Below, piece by piece: positions 43,580-52,227 of a DNA stretch of 64,000 nt. This stretch comes from Sphingobium estronivorans. Lineage in GTDB: Bacteria > Pseudomonadota > Alphaproteobacteria > Sphingomonadales > Sphingomonadaceae. The notes under the pieces are model-generated. The model saw nothing but the letters and a program-made list of their open reading frames with translations. It was not told where the DNA came from and made no database searches. Every line of letters begins with the position of its first letter. The stretch's first letter is position 1. The translations under genes were made by a program, and so were the position numbers. Where the stretch lies: the NCBI RefSeq assembly GCF_008692605.1, contig NZ_LFCT01000011.1, positions 103,156 to 167,155 on the forward strand, given 5' to 3'.

Positions 43580-44101
43580 ATGTCGGTCACTCTGGAAAGC
43601 CTTGCCGCGCGCATCGCCGCGCTGGAGGACATCAACGCCATCCGCCAGCTCAAGGCCCGCTATCTGCGCGCCTGCGACCTCAAGCAGGTGGAGGATCTGC
43701 GCGACACGCTGGCGCCGCAGGGCCTGAAGCTCGACTATCAGAATTTTCCGCTGTTCACCGATCGGGAGGCGTTCATCGCCCTGTTCGAAAGCATGGCCTG
43801 CCAGGGCGGCGTCTACGACCTTCACCATGCGGGCAATGCCGATATCGAACTGACCGGGCCGGACGAGGCGCGGGGGCGCTGGACGCTCAATTTCCGCACC
43901 ATCATCCTCGGGCTGCGGTCCGTGACGCAACTGGTGGTGGAATATGAGGATGTCTACCGCCGCCAGGACGGCCGCTGGTGGATCGCGGAATCGGTGAGCC
44001 GCATCAGCTCCATGCTGACCGAGGAAATCGCGGAGGACGGCGCGTCCCGCTATCTCGTCTGGGGCGAAGCGCCGCCGCCTCCGGCGCAAGCTGCTGAATG
44101 A
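43580..44101 (+). CDS. NTF2-like/SnoaL-fold protein 2
   Basis: A 173-residue protein with N-terminal helix LAARIAALEDINAIRQLKAR and the YLRACDLKQVEDLRDTLAPQ segment typical of the SnoaL-like branch. The end of the fold reads YEDVYRRQDGRWWIAESVSR. ATG at 43580 follows AGGGAGA with good spacing. The ATG two codons earlier is too close. It lies between two SDR genes on the same strand, so is probably in an operon with them. It may be an isomerase or dehydratase acting on the SDR product (inference). Confidence 0.86.
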   Translation: MSVTLESLAARIAALEDINAIRQLKARYLRACDLKQVEDLRDTLAPQGLKLDYQNFPLFTDREAFIALFESMACQGGVYDLHHAGNADIELTGPDEARGRWTLNFRTIILGLRSVTQLVVEYEDVYRRQDGRWWIAESVSRISSMLTEEIAEDGASRYLVWGEAPPPPAQAAE

Positions 44102-44129
44102 AATCCCTGAACAGGAAAGTGAAGATGCA

Positions 44130-44885
44130 ATGATTGATTACGGCATGGACGGCAAGGTTGCGCTGGTCACGGGCGCGGGCGGCGGCATCGGCCGGGCGGC
44201 AGCGCTCGCCTTCGCCCGCTCGGGCGCGGCGGTGCTGGTCAGCGATGTGAACGAAACGGGCGGCGCGGAAACCGTGGCTCTGATCGAGGCGCAGGGCGGC
44301 AAGGCGGCCTGGCAGCAGTGCGACGTCAGCGACGGCGCGCAGGTGAAGGCGATGGTCGCCGCCGCCGTCACCCATTTCGGGCGGCTGGACTATGCGTTCA
44401 ATAATGCCGGCATCAACAATCTGGGCCGCGACGAATATGAGGATGAGGTCTGGGCGAAGGCCATCGGCATCAACCTGAGCGGCGTGATGTTCTGCATGCG
44501 CGAAGAGGCGGAAGTGATGCTGAAGCAGGGCGGCGGTGCGATCGTCAACACCGCCTCGATCAACGGCCTGGTCGGCAATCCCAGCCAGCCCGGTTACACC
44601 GCGTCCAAGCATGGCGTCGTCGGCCTGACCCGCCATGGCGCGCTGCGTTGGGCCAAGGCGGGCATCCGCGTCAATGCGGTCTGCCCCGGCGTGATCGAAA
44701 CCGCGATGACCGCCGCGGTCACGGCTGATCCGAAACTGCGCACGGTGGTCGAGAACATGACCCCCATGGGCCGCATGGGCAAGGCGGAAGAGATCGCCGA
44801 AGCGGTGGTCTGGCTCTGCTCCGACGCGGCCAGCTTCGTAACGGGTCATCCGATGGTCGTGGACGGCGCGGCAACGGCGTTTTGA
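44130..44885 (+). CDS. Short-chain dehydrogenase/reductase 2
   Basis: A 251-residue classical SDR. The cofactor motif is TGAGGGIG, the NNAG motif is in AFNNAGINN, catalytic Ser is in IVNTASINGLV, and Tyr-x3-Lys is in GYTASKHGVVGL. PG and the C-terminal FVTGHPMVVDGA are also typical. A strong hairpin terminator follows directly, closing the plus-strand operon of three genes. Confidence 0.93.
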   Translation: MIDYGMDGKVALVTGAGGGIGRAAALAFARSGAAVLVSDVNETGGAETVALIEAQGGKAAWQQCDVSDGAQVKAMVAAAVTHFGRLDYAFNNAGINNLGRDEYEDEVWAKAIGINLSGVMFCMREEAEVMLKQGGGAIVNTASINGLVGNPSQPGYTASKHGVVGLTRHGALRWAKAGIRVNAVCPGVIETAMTAAVTADPKLRTVVENMTPMGRMGKAEEIAEAVVWLCSDAASFVTGHPMVVDGAATAF

Positions 44886-44890
44886 TCTTC

Positions 44891-44926
44891 AACGCACCGG
44901 GCGGAAGCAATTCCGCCCGGTGCGTT
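44891..44926. terminator. Strong bidirectional hairpin terminator
   Basis: A perfect 16-bp stem: AACGCACCGGGCGGAA (44891-44906) pairs with TTCCGCCCGGTGCGTT (44911-44926), with a GCAA tetraloop. It lies between convergent genes (SDR 2 and the EthD-like gene) and can serve both. Confidence 0.9.
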
Positions 44927-44929
44927 CGA

Positions 44930-45643
44930 TCAATCCAGATTCGCGAAGTCGAACTGGCTGGTCGGGATGATGTCGACCTTGCTGAAATCGATGAAGCCGC
45001 CGCAGCTTTCCATCATCAGCCTTAGATTCTCGGCAAATTTGGCCTCATCCCCGACGGCGTCGAAAAAGGCCTGGGGATTGCTCATGGCCTCCAGCGGGAA
45101 GCATTCCTCGACAAAGGCGTCATAAGCGGGCGCATCCGCCGTCAGCGCGCGAACGATGACATTCTGCACATATTCGAAATTGGACTGGGTATCGATCGCC
45201 ACCCGCGTGTGATGGCTATGCCAGTGCGCCACGCAATCGTCCCAGCTCTTGTCCGGGCGGAAGGTGATGAAGCTGGCCTGGCTCCAGCCCCAACTCCGCT
45301 CCCCGGCCTGCGGCGGATGATCGCGATTGGCGATGATCGTCGATTCCGCCACCAGCCACGCCGCGAAGCGTCCGGCTGACGCCGCCAGAACCGCATCGAC
45401 TTTTTCGCGAAACAGCGCATTGGCCGAAGGCAGCCAGAATTGCACGATGGCATCCTGCTGCGGCGCCTGCCAGGTCTGAACCAGTCCGGCCGCCGGATCG
45501 ACCGCGGCGTCGCGAATGTTGAGGCGAATGCCGCTGGCGCCCACCTCCTTCAGCGCGCCGGGTAGGGTGGCGGTCAGGCGCGCGCCGAAATCGGCCCGCG
45601 CCTCGCCCTCCGGCGCCCAGAGCGCGCAGATCAGCTTTTCCAT
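44930..45643 (-). CDS. EthD/ferredoxin-like alpha-beta barrel protein
   Basis: A 237-residue protein. It appears to contain two related halves. The second carries WSQASFITFRPDKSWDDCVA and HWHSHHTRVAIDTQSNFEYV, typical of EthD-type dimeric alpha-beta barrels. EthD proteins assist ring-oxidation or decarboxylation steps, and their precise chemistry varies. The His-rich HWHSHH segment may bind metal or substrate. It is encoded next to SDR 3 in the same direction. Confidence 0.8.
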   Translation of the reverse strand: MEKLICALWAPEGEARADFGARLTATLPGALKEVGASGIRLNIRDAAVDPAAGLVQTWQAPQQDAIVQFWLPSANALFREKVDAVLAASAGRFAAWLVAESTIIANRDHPPQAGERSWGWSQASFITFRPDKSWDDCVAHWHSHHTRVAIDTQSNFEYVQNVIVRALTADAPAYDAFVEECFPLEAMSNPQAFFDAVGDEAKFAENLRLMMESCGGFIDFSKVDIIPTSQFDFANLD

Positions 45644-45667
45644 ATCCTCTCCCTCTGTTGATGGGGC

Positions 45668-46429
45668 TTAGTCGAAATTCGCCTGTCCGCCGTCGAGCGG
45701 GATCGTCGCGCCGGTCAGATAGCGCAGGTCCTGCCCGCAAAGCGCCACGATGGCGCGGCCAATATCCTGTTCCAGATCGCCGACCCGGCCCAGCGGGATC
45801 GTGCGGAAGAAGGCCGCGGCCTCCTCCGGATTCTTCTCGATCCATCCTTTCAGGCCCGGCGATTCGGCATGGGGGGCGATGGTGAGCACGCGGATATTGT
45901 CCCCGCCCCATTCCGACGCGGCTGCGCGGGTCAGGGCACGGGTCGCCTGCTTGACCGCGCCATAGGCGCCATAGCCTGCCATGTCCCACCGGATGCCCGC
46001 CGAAGAGGCGAAATTGATGATCGTCCCGCCGCCCCGTGCCGCCATATGCGGCCGCGCCAGCTTCATCAGCCGGAAAGATGCCAGCGGTCCGGATTCGAAC
46101 CCGGCCAGAAAGGCGTCGTCCGTCACCTTGTCCAGCGGCCCCAGCGGCACTTCCTGCGCATTGTTGACCAGGATGTCGAGGCCGCCGAACTCGCCCACGG
46201 CCCGCTCCACGGCTGTTGCCAGATCCTCGGCGGACTTGACGTTGCAGCCGATGGCGATGGCCCGCACCCCACGCTCGGCGGCGAGACGCGCGGTCTGTTC
46301 CACTTTCTCCACCGTGCGTCCCGCGAGCAGCAGGCTGACGCCCTCGCTCGCCAGCGCCAGCGCTATGCCCTGGCCCACGCCCTGCCCGGCTCCGGTGATC
46401 AGCGCAATCTTGCCCTTCAAATCCGTCAT
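45668..46429 (-). CDS. Short-chain dehydrogenase/reductase 3
   Basis: A 253-residue classical SDR. The cofactor motif is TGAGQGVG, NNAQ stands in place of NNAG, Ser is in INFASSAGIRW, and Tyr-x3-Lys is in YGAYGAVKQATRAL. ATG at 46429 follows GAGAGGAC and replaces a longer frame. It lies between the sulfotransferase-family and EthD genes on the minus strand and is likely in one transcript with them. Confidence 0.92.
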   Translation of the reverse strand: MTDLKGKIALITGAGQGVGQGIALALASEGVSLLLAGRTVEKVEQTARLAAERGVRAIAIGCNVKSAEDLATAVERAVGEFGGLDILVNNAQEVPLGPLDKVTDDAFLAGFESGPLASFRLMKLARPHMAARGGGTIINFASSAGIRWDMAGYGAYGAVKQATRALTRAAASEWGGDNIRVLTIAPHAESPGLKGWIEKNPEEAAAFFRTIPLGRVGDLEQDIGRAIVALCGQDLRYLTGATIPLDGGQANFD

Positions 46430-46476
46430 CTCGTCCTCTCCACCAAATTGCCGGGCAGGACAGCGCCGCCCATCCG

Positions 46477-47643
46477 TCATTCCCCGATATAGCGCGCTCG
46501 ATAGGCGGCGAATTCCCGCTTGATCGCCGCTTCGTCCAGGCCGAAGCGTTCCAGCGAATAATCGTGCATCGGCCGCTGTTCGCGCCGGTTCCCCGCGAGA
46601 AATTCGCTCAGCACTTCCTCGACATGCTCATCCACCGCGATGCCGAAGCGCGCCAGCACCCGCTCGGCCTGCGCCATGGGATGGGCGGCGACCTCGCGAT
46701 AGTCGATGTCGATGAAGCGATGCTCGCCGATCCGTTCGCGCGCGGCCTCGAACCGGCGCATCCATTCGACCAGGCGCGGGAACCAGAAGCCGCCCACCTG
46801 GGCGTCGCTGACCGTCGTGCTCAATTTGTAGAGCGCCGCCTGCATCGAGACATAGGAGGGCACGGTCTGCACCGGATCGCGATGCGTCATGATCAGCAGC
46901 GCATCGGGGAAGGCGTTCGCCGCCACCTCCGTATAGGGCAGGTTGGACGGGCTTTTCAGGATCCATTTGCGGCCGCGCCGCGACGGGTCCTGCCATTGCA
47001 GATAGCGCAGGATCGTCTTCAGATCCTCATGCCCGCGCGACTGGTCATAATCGTTCAGCCATGCCGTGAAGCTGGGCACGAAGCTCATCCCCTCGACCAT
47101 GGTGCTGACGAACATCTGGCCCAGGATCAATATCTCCTCATCGGGCGCATCGGCCTCGAGCGGATGGATGGAAGCCAGTTCCGGCGCCGCCTGCAACCAC
47201 CCCTCGATCAGCGCGTCCGCATAGGCCCGCCGTTCGACGGGTTCGCCGCGCGCCTCGCCGGGGAAGGGGGCGAAATTCTGCGCCTCATACCATTTGATCC
47301 CGGTCATGCCGGGCGCGCTTGCCAGCAGGCGCTGGAATATGGTGCTGCCCGTGCGCGGCAGGCCCAATATGATGCCCGCGACCTCCAGTGGCTCGTCCAA
47401 TATTTCGGGATGGCGCTTGATGTCCTCCATCATGCGCAGGCGGCTGACCAGCCCCCTGACGATGGTTTCGGTCTGCGCGCCCTGGCCCGCCGGGGTCAGT
47501 TGCCCTTCGCGATTCATCGCTTCCAGGTAGCGATCCATGGGTTCCAGAAACCACAGGTCGCCAAAATCGCTGAGGCCCGCGCGCTCTCGCGCCGCCTGCA
47601 ACAGGGCTTCGCGGTCAAGCGGGGTCTGGGGCGGGGTGGCCAT
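46477..47643 (-). CDS. Sulfotransferase-family protein (PAPS-type fold)
   Basis: A 388-residue protein with the 5'-phosphosulfate-loop-like segment IILGLPRTGSTIFQRLL near residue 97 and the 3'-phosphate region LLIMTHRDPVQTVPSYVSM. The WILKSPSNLPYTEV segment is also typical of the large sulfotransf_3-like branch common in sphingomonads and mycobacteria. Canonical members transfer sulfate from PAPS to hydroxyls, but this branch is largely uncharacterised. ATG at 47643 has GGAGAGG upstream. Sulfation in a catabolic island is unusual. Confidence 0.87.
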   Translation of the reverse strand: MATPPQTPLDREALLQAARERAGLSDFGDLWFLEPMDRYLEAMNREGQLTPAGQGAQTETIVRGLVSRLRMMEDIKRHPEILDEPLEVAGIILGLPRTGSTIFQRLLASAPGMTGIKWYEAQNFAPFPGEARGEPVERRAYADALIEGWLQAAPELASIHPLEADAPDEEILILGQMFVSTMVEGMSFVPSFTAWLNDYDQSRGHEDLKTILRYLQWQDPSRRGRKWILKSPSNLPYTEVAANAFPDALLIMTHRDPVQTVPSYVSMQAALYKLSTTVSDAQVGGFWFPRLVEWMRRFEAARERIGEHRFIDIDYREVAAHPMAQAERVLARFGIAVDEHVEEVLSEFLAGNRREQRPMHDYSLERFGLDEAAIKREFAAYRARYIGE

Positions 47644-47860
47644 GATCTTTTTCCTCTCCAACGGTGGTGCGCAACGCGCATTTCCCCGCGATCTTATAAC
47701 CCGAATATGATCTGCATAATCCCATATGGGAGGGAGCGCTCCGGTGCATCCTTTTCTGTTGGAGCGCGGCCAACTGTCGTATATCTACGCATTCGACGCA
47801 AGAAATATAAAATCATTCCAAAATTGCGTACGGTTTCGACGAACAGGAGAGGAGCAGGCC
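47644..47860. promoter_or_regulatory. Divergent promoter region between sulfotransferase and NTF2-like genes
   Basis: 217 bases with no supported gene. AT-rich near 47800-47825. Contains TACGCATT at 47786-47793, shared with other promoters of the island, and TTGCGTACGG near 47824. GGAGAGGAG just before 47861 is the ribosome site of the rightward gene. Confidence 0.5.
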
Positions 47861-48328
47861 ATGCTGTCCTTGCAGGAAATGTCCGACCGGCTGGAGATTC
47901 AGGATCTCCTCACCCGTTACACCCATGCGATTGACACGCGCGACTGGGACGCGCTGGACGACATCTTCACCCCCGATGCGGTGATCGACTATAGCGAAAC
48001 CGGTGGCGCGAGGGGCGGCGTGGCGCAGATCAAGCGCTGGCTTGCCGTTGCGATGGCGCGCTTTCCCTTCTTCCAGCATATGGTTGCGGCCCCGAAGCTG
48101 GAACTGGACGGCGACAGCGCGCGCTGCCGCTCCATCCTGTTCAACCCCATGCTGCATCGGGCCGAAGATGGGACGGAGCAGCTGTTCTTCGTCGGCCTCT
48201 GGTATCGCGACCGGCTGGTCCGCACCGAAAGCGGCTGGCGCATCGCGGAACGTCATGAGGAAATGGGTTATGCCCATAACGCTCCGCCGATGTCGCCTAT
48301 CCCGACATTGGCCGAAACCGACCGCTGA
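47861..48328 (+). CDS. NTF2-like/SnoaL-fold protein 3
   Basis: A 155-residue protein: LQEMSDRLEIQDLLTRYTHA, then IDTRDWDALDDIFTPDAVID and YSETGGARGG. This is the clearest SnoaL-like pattern of the island's set, with the Tyr-Thr-His-Ala-Ile-Asp helix that carries the catalytic Asp/His in BaiE-like dehydratases. End of fold: LWYRDRLVRTESGWRIAERH. ATG 47861 has a strong ribosome site. A dehydratase or isomerase role is plausible, not shown. It is convergent with SDR 4. Confidence 0.88.
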   Translation: MLSLQEMSDRLEIQDLLTRYTHAIDTRDWDALDDIFTPDAVIDYSETGGARGGVAQIKRWLAVAMARFPFFQHMVAAPKLELDGDSARCRSILFNPMLHRAEDGTEQLFFVGLWYRDRLVRTESGWRIAERHEEMGYAHNAPPMSPIPTLAETDR

Positions 48329-48349
48329 CGGGAAGGCGGCAGTCTCCGT

Positions 48350-49138
48350 TCAGGGCGCCATCCAGTGCCCGCCATTCACGTCCAGCGTCGCGCCGCTCAC
48401 CACGCGGGCATAGTCCGACAGCAGCATCAGCACCGCCCGGGCGCAGTCCGCCTCGGGCGGGATGATGCCGATCGGAATATCCTTCGTGATGCCATGGACC
48501 ACATCGTCGCGGTTCAGCCCGGCATCGACCTGCGCCTGGATATGCTGTTCCACCGGCTCGCCGTGAATCCAGCCCATGCGGCAGGTGTTGACGCGAATGC
48601 CGTGCCGTCCGAGGTCAGTCGCCATATATTTGCTGAGCGTGTTGAGCGCGCCCTTGGCGACGGCATAGCTCATTTCCATGCCATGTTCGGTGCCGAAGGG
48701 GCGAACCGATGCCATGGTCGACACGTTCACCACCGCGCCGCCGTCCTTCAGATAGGGGATGCATGCCTGCGTCAGCCGCAGCGCGCCCACGCAATTGATG
48801 TCGAAGGTCTTGGCGAAATCGGCCGGGTCGCCATTTTCGACAAAGGCCCAGTCGCCATGGAAATAGGCGCTGTTGACCAGGCCATGGACCCGGCCGCCAA
48901 AGGCCTCCGCCGCCTGCCGCGCCAGCGCGGCGCACTGGTCGGCGTCCGACACGTCGCAGGAAACGGCGATGGCCTTGCCGCCCGCCTCGACGATTTCGCG
49001 CCGCACCTGTTCGAGAAAATCTGCATTGCGCGCGCCCAGCACGACGCTCGCGCCCTCGCGCGCCGCGATCCGGGCGAGCGCCTGACCCATGCCGGGGCCG
49101 ACCCCGCTAACGATCACGACCTTGTCTTTCAGCAGCAT
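48350..49138 (-). CDS. Short-chain dehydrogenase/reductase 4
   Basis: A 262-residue SDR with VSGVGPGMGQ as cofactor loop. NSAYF stands where NNAG is usual. Catalytic Ser is in VVNVSTMASV and Tyr-x3-Lys in MSYAVAKGALNTL. The C-terminus ends VVSGATLDVNGGHWMAP. ATG at 49138 has GGGAGAGA upstream. It is divergent from the Rieske oxygenase gene across 250 bases. Confidence 0.92.
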   Translation of the reverse strand: MLLKDKVVIVSGVGPGMGQALARIAAREGASVVLGARNADFLEQVRREIVEAGGKAIAVSCDVSDADQCAALARQAAEAFGGRVHGLVNSAYFHGDWAFVENGDPADFAKTFDINCVGALRLTQACIPYLKDGGAVVNVSTMASVRPFGTEHGMEMSYAVAKGALNTLSKYMATDLGRHGIRVNTCRMGWIHGEPVEQHIQAQVDAGLNRDDVVHGITKDIPIGIIPPEADCARAVLMLLSDYARVVSGATLDVNGGHWMAP

Positions 49139-49388
49139 CTTTCTCTCTCCCTTGGCATTCGGCCGGACCGGGCCGATTCGCCCGCCGCTCTGACGCCCTG
49201 AAAATCATAATGCGCAGGATTTTTGGCGATAACAAGGACGCAATGAGAGACGCATTTGCGCATCATGGCGTTATTTGCGTAGCATGTTCCCGATTTTTCC
49301 GATGTGGCCGGCGCTTCCTCTCTGGCGCCGTTTGCCCAACCATGCTAAGGCATGGGCAGACCACGAACGCTGTCTAGAGGATGTGAAC
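49139..49388. promoter_or_regulatory. Divergent promoter region between SDR 4 and the Rieske oxygenase
   Basis: No gene is supported. Contains a run of related elements: TGCGCA near 49211, GACGCATTTGCGCATC at 49249-49264 and TTTGCGTA near 49274. The ribosome site AGAGGA and ATG 49389 start the oxygenase. The frame opening at 49275 is taken as leader, not protein. Confidence 0.5.
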
Positions 49389-50468
49389 ATGGCAAAGTCT
49401 GCGGACTACCGTCTGGGTGAATTCGATTTCCCGCGCGGCTGGTTCATGATCGGCGAAAGCGCGGAGGCGACATCGACGCCCAGCGCGATCCGCTATTTCG
49501 GCCAGGATCTGGTGGTTTATCGCGGCGAAAGCGGCAAACCCTATGTGGTCGAGGCCTATTGCCCGCATATGGGCGCGCATCTGGCGAAGAACACGACTTC
49601 CTATATCGTGCGCGACGGCGAGCAGGTGGAAGGCGAATCGATCCGCTGTCCCTTCCATGGCTGGCGCTATGGCCCGGACGGCCAGTGCAACCATATTCCC
49701 TATTCGGACTTCGTGCCCAAGGCGGCGAAGCTCAAGACCTTCCCGGTGGTCGAGCGGGCCGGCACCATCTGGGTCTGGCACGATCCTGAAGGGCTGGAGC
49801 CGGAATATGACCTGCCCGATTTCGGCGGCCATTACGACGCGCCCGGCTGGGTGAACTGGAAGATCGACCATATGGGCGATCTCGACATCCACCCGATCGA
49901 GGTGGTCGACAATATGGCCGATTTCGGCCATTTCATCCCGATCCATGGCGCCAAGGACTTTGTCTACTTCGCCAATGAGTTCAAGGATCATATCGTCCAC
50001 CAATATTATGCGGCCGGCCATCGCACGCTGACGCTCAACCCGGAAGACGTGCTGACGCTGGACACCTGGTACACCGGCCCGTCGATCCTCCAGTCGGAGA
50101 TGGAGGGCACGTTCAAATCCTTCATTCTGATCACCCACACCCCGATCGAGGATGGCAAGATCCGCGTCTGGCACGGTCTGATGGTGCAGGTGACTGACGG
50201 TTCGGAACCGATCACCGACGAATTGCGCGCTGCCGCTTTCGAATATCAGGAAGGTGACCGTCTGGCCTTCGCGCAGGACGTGGAGATCTGGCAGAACAAG
50301 CGTGCGTGCCTCAACCCGCTGGTGGTTCCCAATGACGGCCCCTATGGCAAGGTCCGTCTCTGGTACAAGCAGTTCTACAATTCGCGCGACAAGGCGCCCG
50401 AACTGCAGAAGCGCGCGAACGGGTCGTATGTGACGCTCGACAAGCGCAAGTCCAGCGCAGCCGCGTAA
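49389..50468 (+). CDS. Rieske non-heme iron oxygenase alpha subunit, KshA-like
   Basis: A 359-residue terminal oxygenase. Rieske [2Fe-2S] ligands are Cys58/His60 (CPHMGAH) and Cys87/His90 (CPFHGWRYG). The mononuclear iron site has His181 and His186 in NMADFGHFIPIHG, with the Asp of FAQDVEIWQNKR. The last two segments, and a downstream RLWYKQFYN, closely follow the pattern of 3-ketosteroid 9-alpha-hydroxylase KshA. No ferredoxin or reductase gene is near, so electrons must come from elsewhere. A ring hydroxylation on a steroid- or terpenoid-like substrate is the best inference. Confidence 0.9.
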   Translation: MAKSADYRLGEFDFPRGWFMIGESAEATSTPSAIRYFGQDLVVYRGESGKPYVVEAYCPHMGAHLAKNTTSYIVRDGEQVEGESIRCPFHGWRYGPDGQCNHIPYSDFVPKAAKLKTFPVVERAGTIWVWHDPEGLEPEYDLPDFGGHYDAPGWVNWKIDHMGDLDIHPIEVVDNMADFGHFIPIHGAKDFVYFANEFKDHIVHQYYAAGHRTLTLNPEDVLTLDTWYTGPSILQSEMEGTFKSFILITHTPIEDGKIRVWHGLMVQVTDGSEPITDELRAAAFEYQEGDRLAFAQDVEIWQNKRACLNPLVVPNDGPYGKVRLWYKQFYNSRDKAPELQKRANGSYVTLDKRKSSAAA

Positions 50469-50481
50469 CGGGGAGACGAAC

Positions 50482-51345
50482 ATGGGACGCAGCGAACGTC
50501 CGGTGGCGATTGTCACCGGCGCCAGCAGGGGCGCGGGCCGCGGGATCGCGGCGGCGCTGGGGGAAAAGGGCTATCGCGTCTATGTGACGGGCCGCACGGT
50601 GCGCGAAGGCGACGCTGCGCTACCCGGCACCATCGGCGCCACCGCCGCACAGATCGATGCCGTGGGCGGAGAAGGCCGCGCGGTGCAGGTCGACCATGGC
50701 GACAGCGCCGCCATCGCCGCGCTGTTCGAGCAGGTGCGCGATGAAAGCGGTCGCCTGGACCTGCTGGTCAACAATGTCGCGGCCCTGCACGACGATCTGG
50801 TGAAGCCGGGTCCCTTCTGGGAGAAGTCGCCCGATCTGGTCGAGATTTTGAATGTCGGCCTGCGTTCGCACTATCTGGCGAGCTGGCATGCGGCGCGGAT
50901 GATGGTTCCGGCGGGCAGCGGCCTCATTGCCTTCACCTCCTCCTTCGGTTCGGTCTGCTATATGCATGGCCCGGCCTATGGCGCGCAGAAGGCGGGCGTG
51001 GACAAGTTCGCCGCCGATATGGGCGTCGATCTGCGCGGCACGGGCGCGGCGGCCGTCTCGCTCTGGATGGGACCGTTGCTGACCGAACGCAGCCAGCAGA
51101 CGCTGGCCGAACATCCCGAACAATATGAAAAGTTCATGGCCGATGCCGAGACGCCGGAATTCAACGGCCGCATCCTGGCTGCGATCCATGACGATCTGGA
51201 CCTGGCGGAGCTGAACGGCCAGACGCTGATCTCCGCCGAGATCGCGGCGCGCTACGGCATTACCGAGGCGGGCGGGCGCACACCGCCTTCCTACCGCGCC
51301 ATGCTGGGCGATCCGCGCATCGCGCATCCCGCCATCGTGACCTGA
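50482..51345 (+). CDS. Short-chain dehydrogenase/reductase 5
   Basis: A 287-residue SDR with TGASRGAGRG cofactor loop and NNVAAL in place of NNAG. Ser is in LIAFTSSFGSV and Tyr-x3-Lys in PAYGAQKAGVDKF. The sequence resembles the DHRS1-type branch, longer than the classical ones here. It starts 13 bases after the Rieske oxygenase stop with GGGGAGA upstream, so it is co-transcribed and could oxidise the hydroxylated product. A perfect hairpin follows. Confidence 0.92.
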   Translation: MGRSERPVAIVTGASRGAGRGIAAALGEKGYRVYVTGRTVREGDAALPGTIGATAAQIDAVGGEGRAVQVDHGDSAAIAALFEQVRDESGRLDLLVNNVAALHDDLVKPGPFWEKSPDLVEILNVGLRSHYLASWHAARMMVPAGSGLIAFTSSFGSVCYMHGPAYGAQKAGVDKFAADMGVDLRGTGAAAVSLWMGPLLTERSQQTLAEHPEQYEKFMADAETPEFNGRILAAIHDDLDLAELNGQTLISAEIAARYGITEAGGRTPPSYRAMLGDPRIAHPAIVT

Positions 51346-51352
51346 AGCCATC

Positions 51353-51395
51353 GACCCTATGCGGGAAGCCGGAATTTGGTTTCCCGCATAGGGTC
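51353..51395. terminator. Perfect 15-bp hairpin between convergent genes
   Basis: GACCCTATGCGGGAA (51353-51367) pairs with TTCCCGCATAGGGTC (51381-51395) around a 13-base loop. It ends the Rieske/SDR transcript. The right arm overlaps the last bases of pcm (stop at 51394), so it may also serve the opposite strand. Confidence 0.88.
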
Positions 51396-52044
51396 AATCC
51401 TCCCGCCACCCCTGCTCGCCGATCAACGGCACGAACATCACCGCGCCCAAATCCCGCTCGACATAGCGGTCCGCGCTTTTCCGTGTGATCTTGCACAGCC
51501 TTTGTCGTCCGGGACCGCCGACTGGAACGATGAGATGGCCGCCAACCTTCAATTGGGTTCGCAACGCCTCCGGTACGGCGGGGGCACCGGCCGCGACCAG
51601 GATCGCATCGAAGGGGGCTTCGGGCGGCAGGCCTCTCGTGCCGTCCCCCACGCGAATTTCGACATTGGCATAGCCCAGCGCCGCCATCCGTTCTTTTGCC
51701 AGCAGGCCCAGCGCGTCATGCCGCTCGATCGCGAAGACCCGGTCGGCGAGCCGACTGAGCAAGGCCGCCGCATAACCTGACCCCGCGCCGACCTCCAGCA
51801 CGCGGGCACCGGGTTGCACCTCCGCCGCTTCCAGCATCAGCGCGACGATATAGGGCTGGGATATGGTTTGATCCTGTTCGATCGGCAGCGCGGCGTCTTT
51901 ATAGGCAAATTCCTCCATTCCCTCGCGCACGAAGCATTCGCGCGGCACGGTCCGCATCGCTGCAAGAACCCGGGCGTCGCGGATGCCCCGTCCGGCGATC
52001 TGGCGATCGACCATCTGGTCGCGCAATCGGGCATAGTCGGTCAT
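51394..52044 (-). CDS. pcm: Protein-L-isoaspartate O-methyltransferase
   Basis: A 216-residue SAM-dependent enzyme that methylates isoaspartyl residues in damaged proteins. SAM motif I VLEVGAGSGYAAAL and the family's upstream motif LPIEQDQTISQPYIVALML are intact. RVGDGTRGLP and ILVAAGAPAVP follow. ATG at 52044 is the first Met of the recognisable N-terminus (MTDYARLRDQMVDRQI). This is a housekeeping gene marking the end of the catabolic island. Confidence 0.95.
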   Translation of the reverse strand: MTDYARLRDQMVDRQIAGRGIRDARVLAAMRTVPRECFVREGMEEFAYKDAALPIEQDQTISQPYIVALMLEAAEVQPGARVLEVGAGSGYAAALLSRLADRVFAIERHDALGLLAKERMAALGYANVEIRVGDGTRGLPPEAPFDAILVAAGAPAVPEALRTQLKVGGHLIVPVGGPGRQRLCKITRKSADRYVERDLGAVMFVPLIGEQGWRED

Positions 52045-52227
52045 GGCACGGCGCTAACGCAGGTCCGACAGGGGATGGTAGGCCATTATCCTATCCGTTC
52101 CCCTTCTCTTCGCAATGGACAATATTTGCCCGCTTCATGGCTGCCCCACGACGCCGGACGACCTGGAATTCTTGGTTGTCGCATCGTTTTTTACGAAAAG
52201 CCGGTGCCCACTTTTTCGCACGATGTT

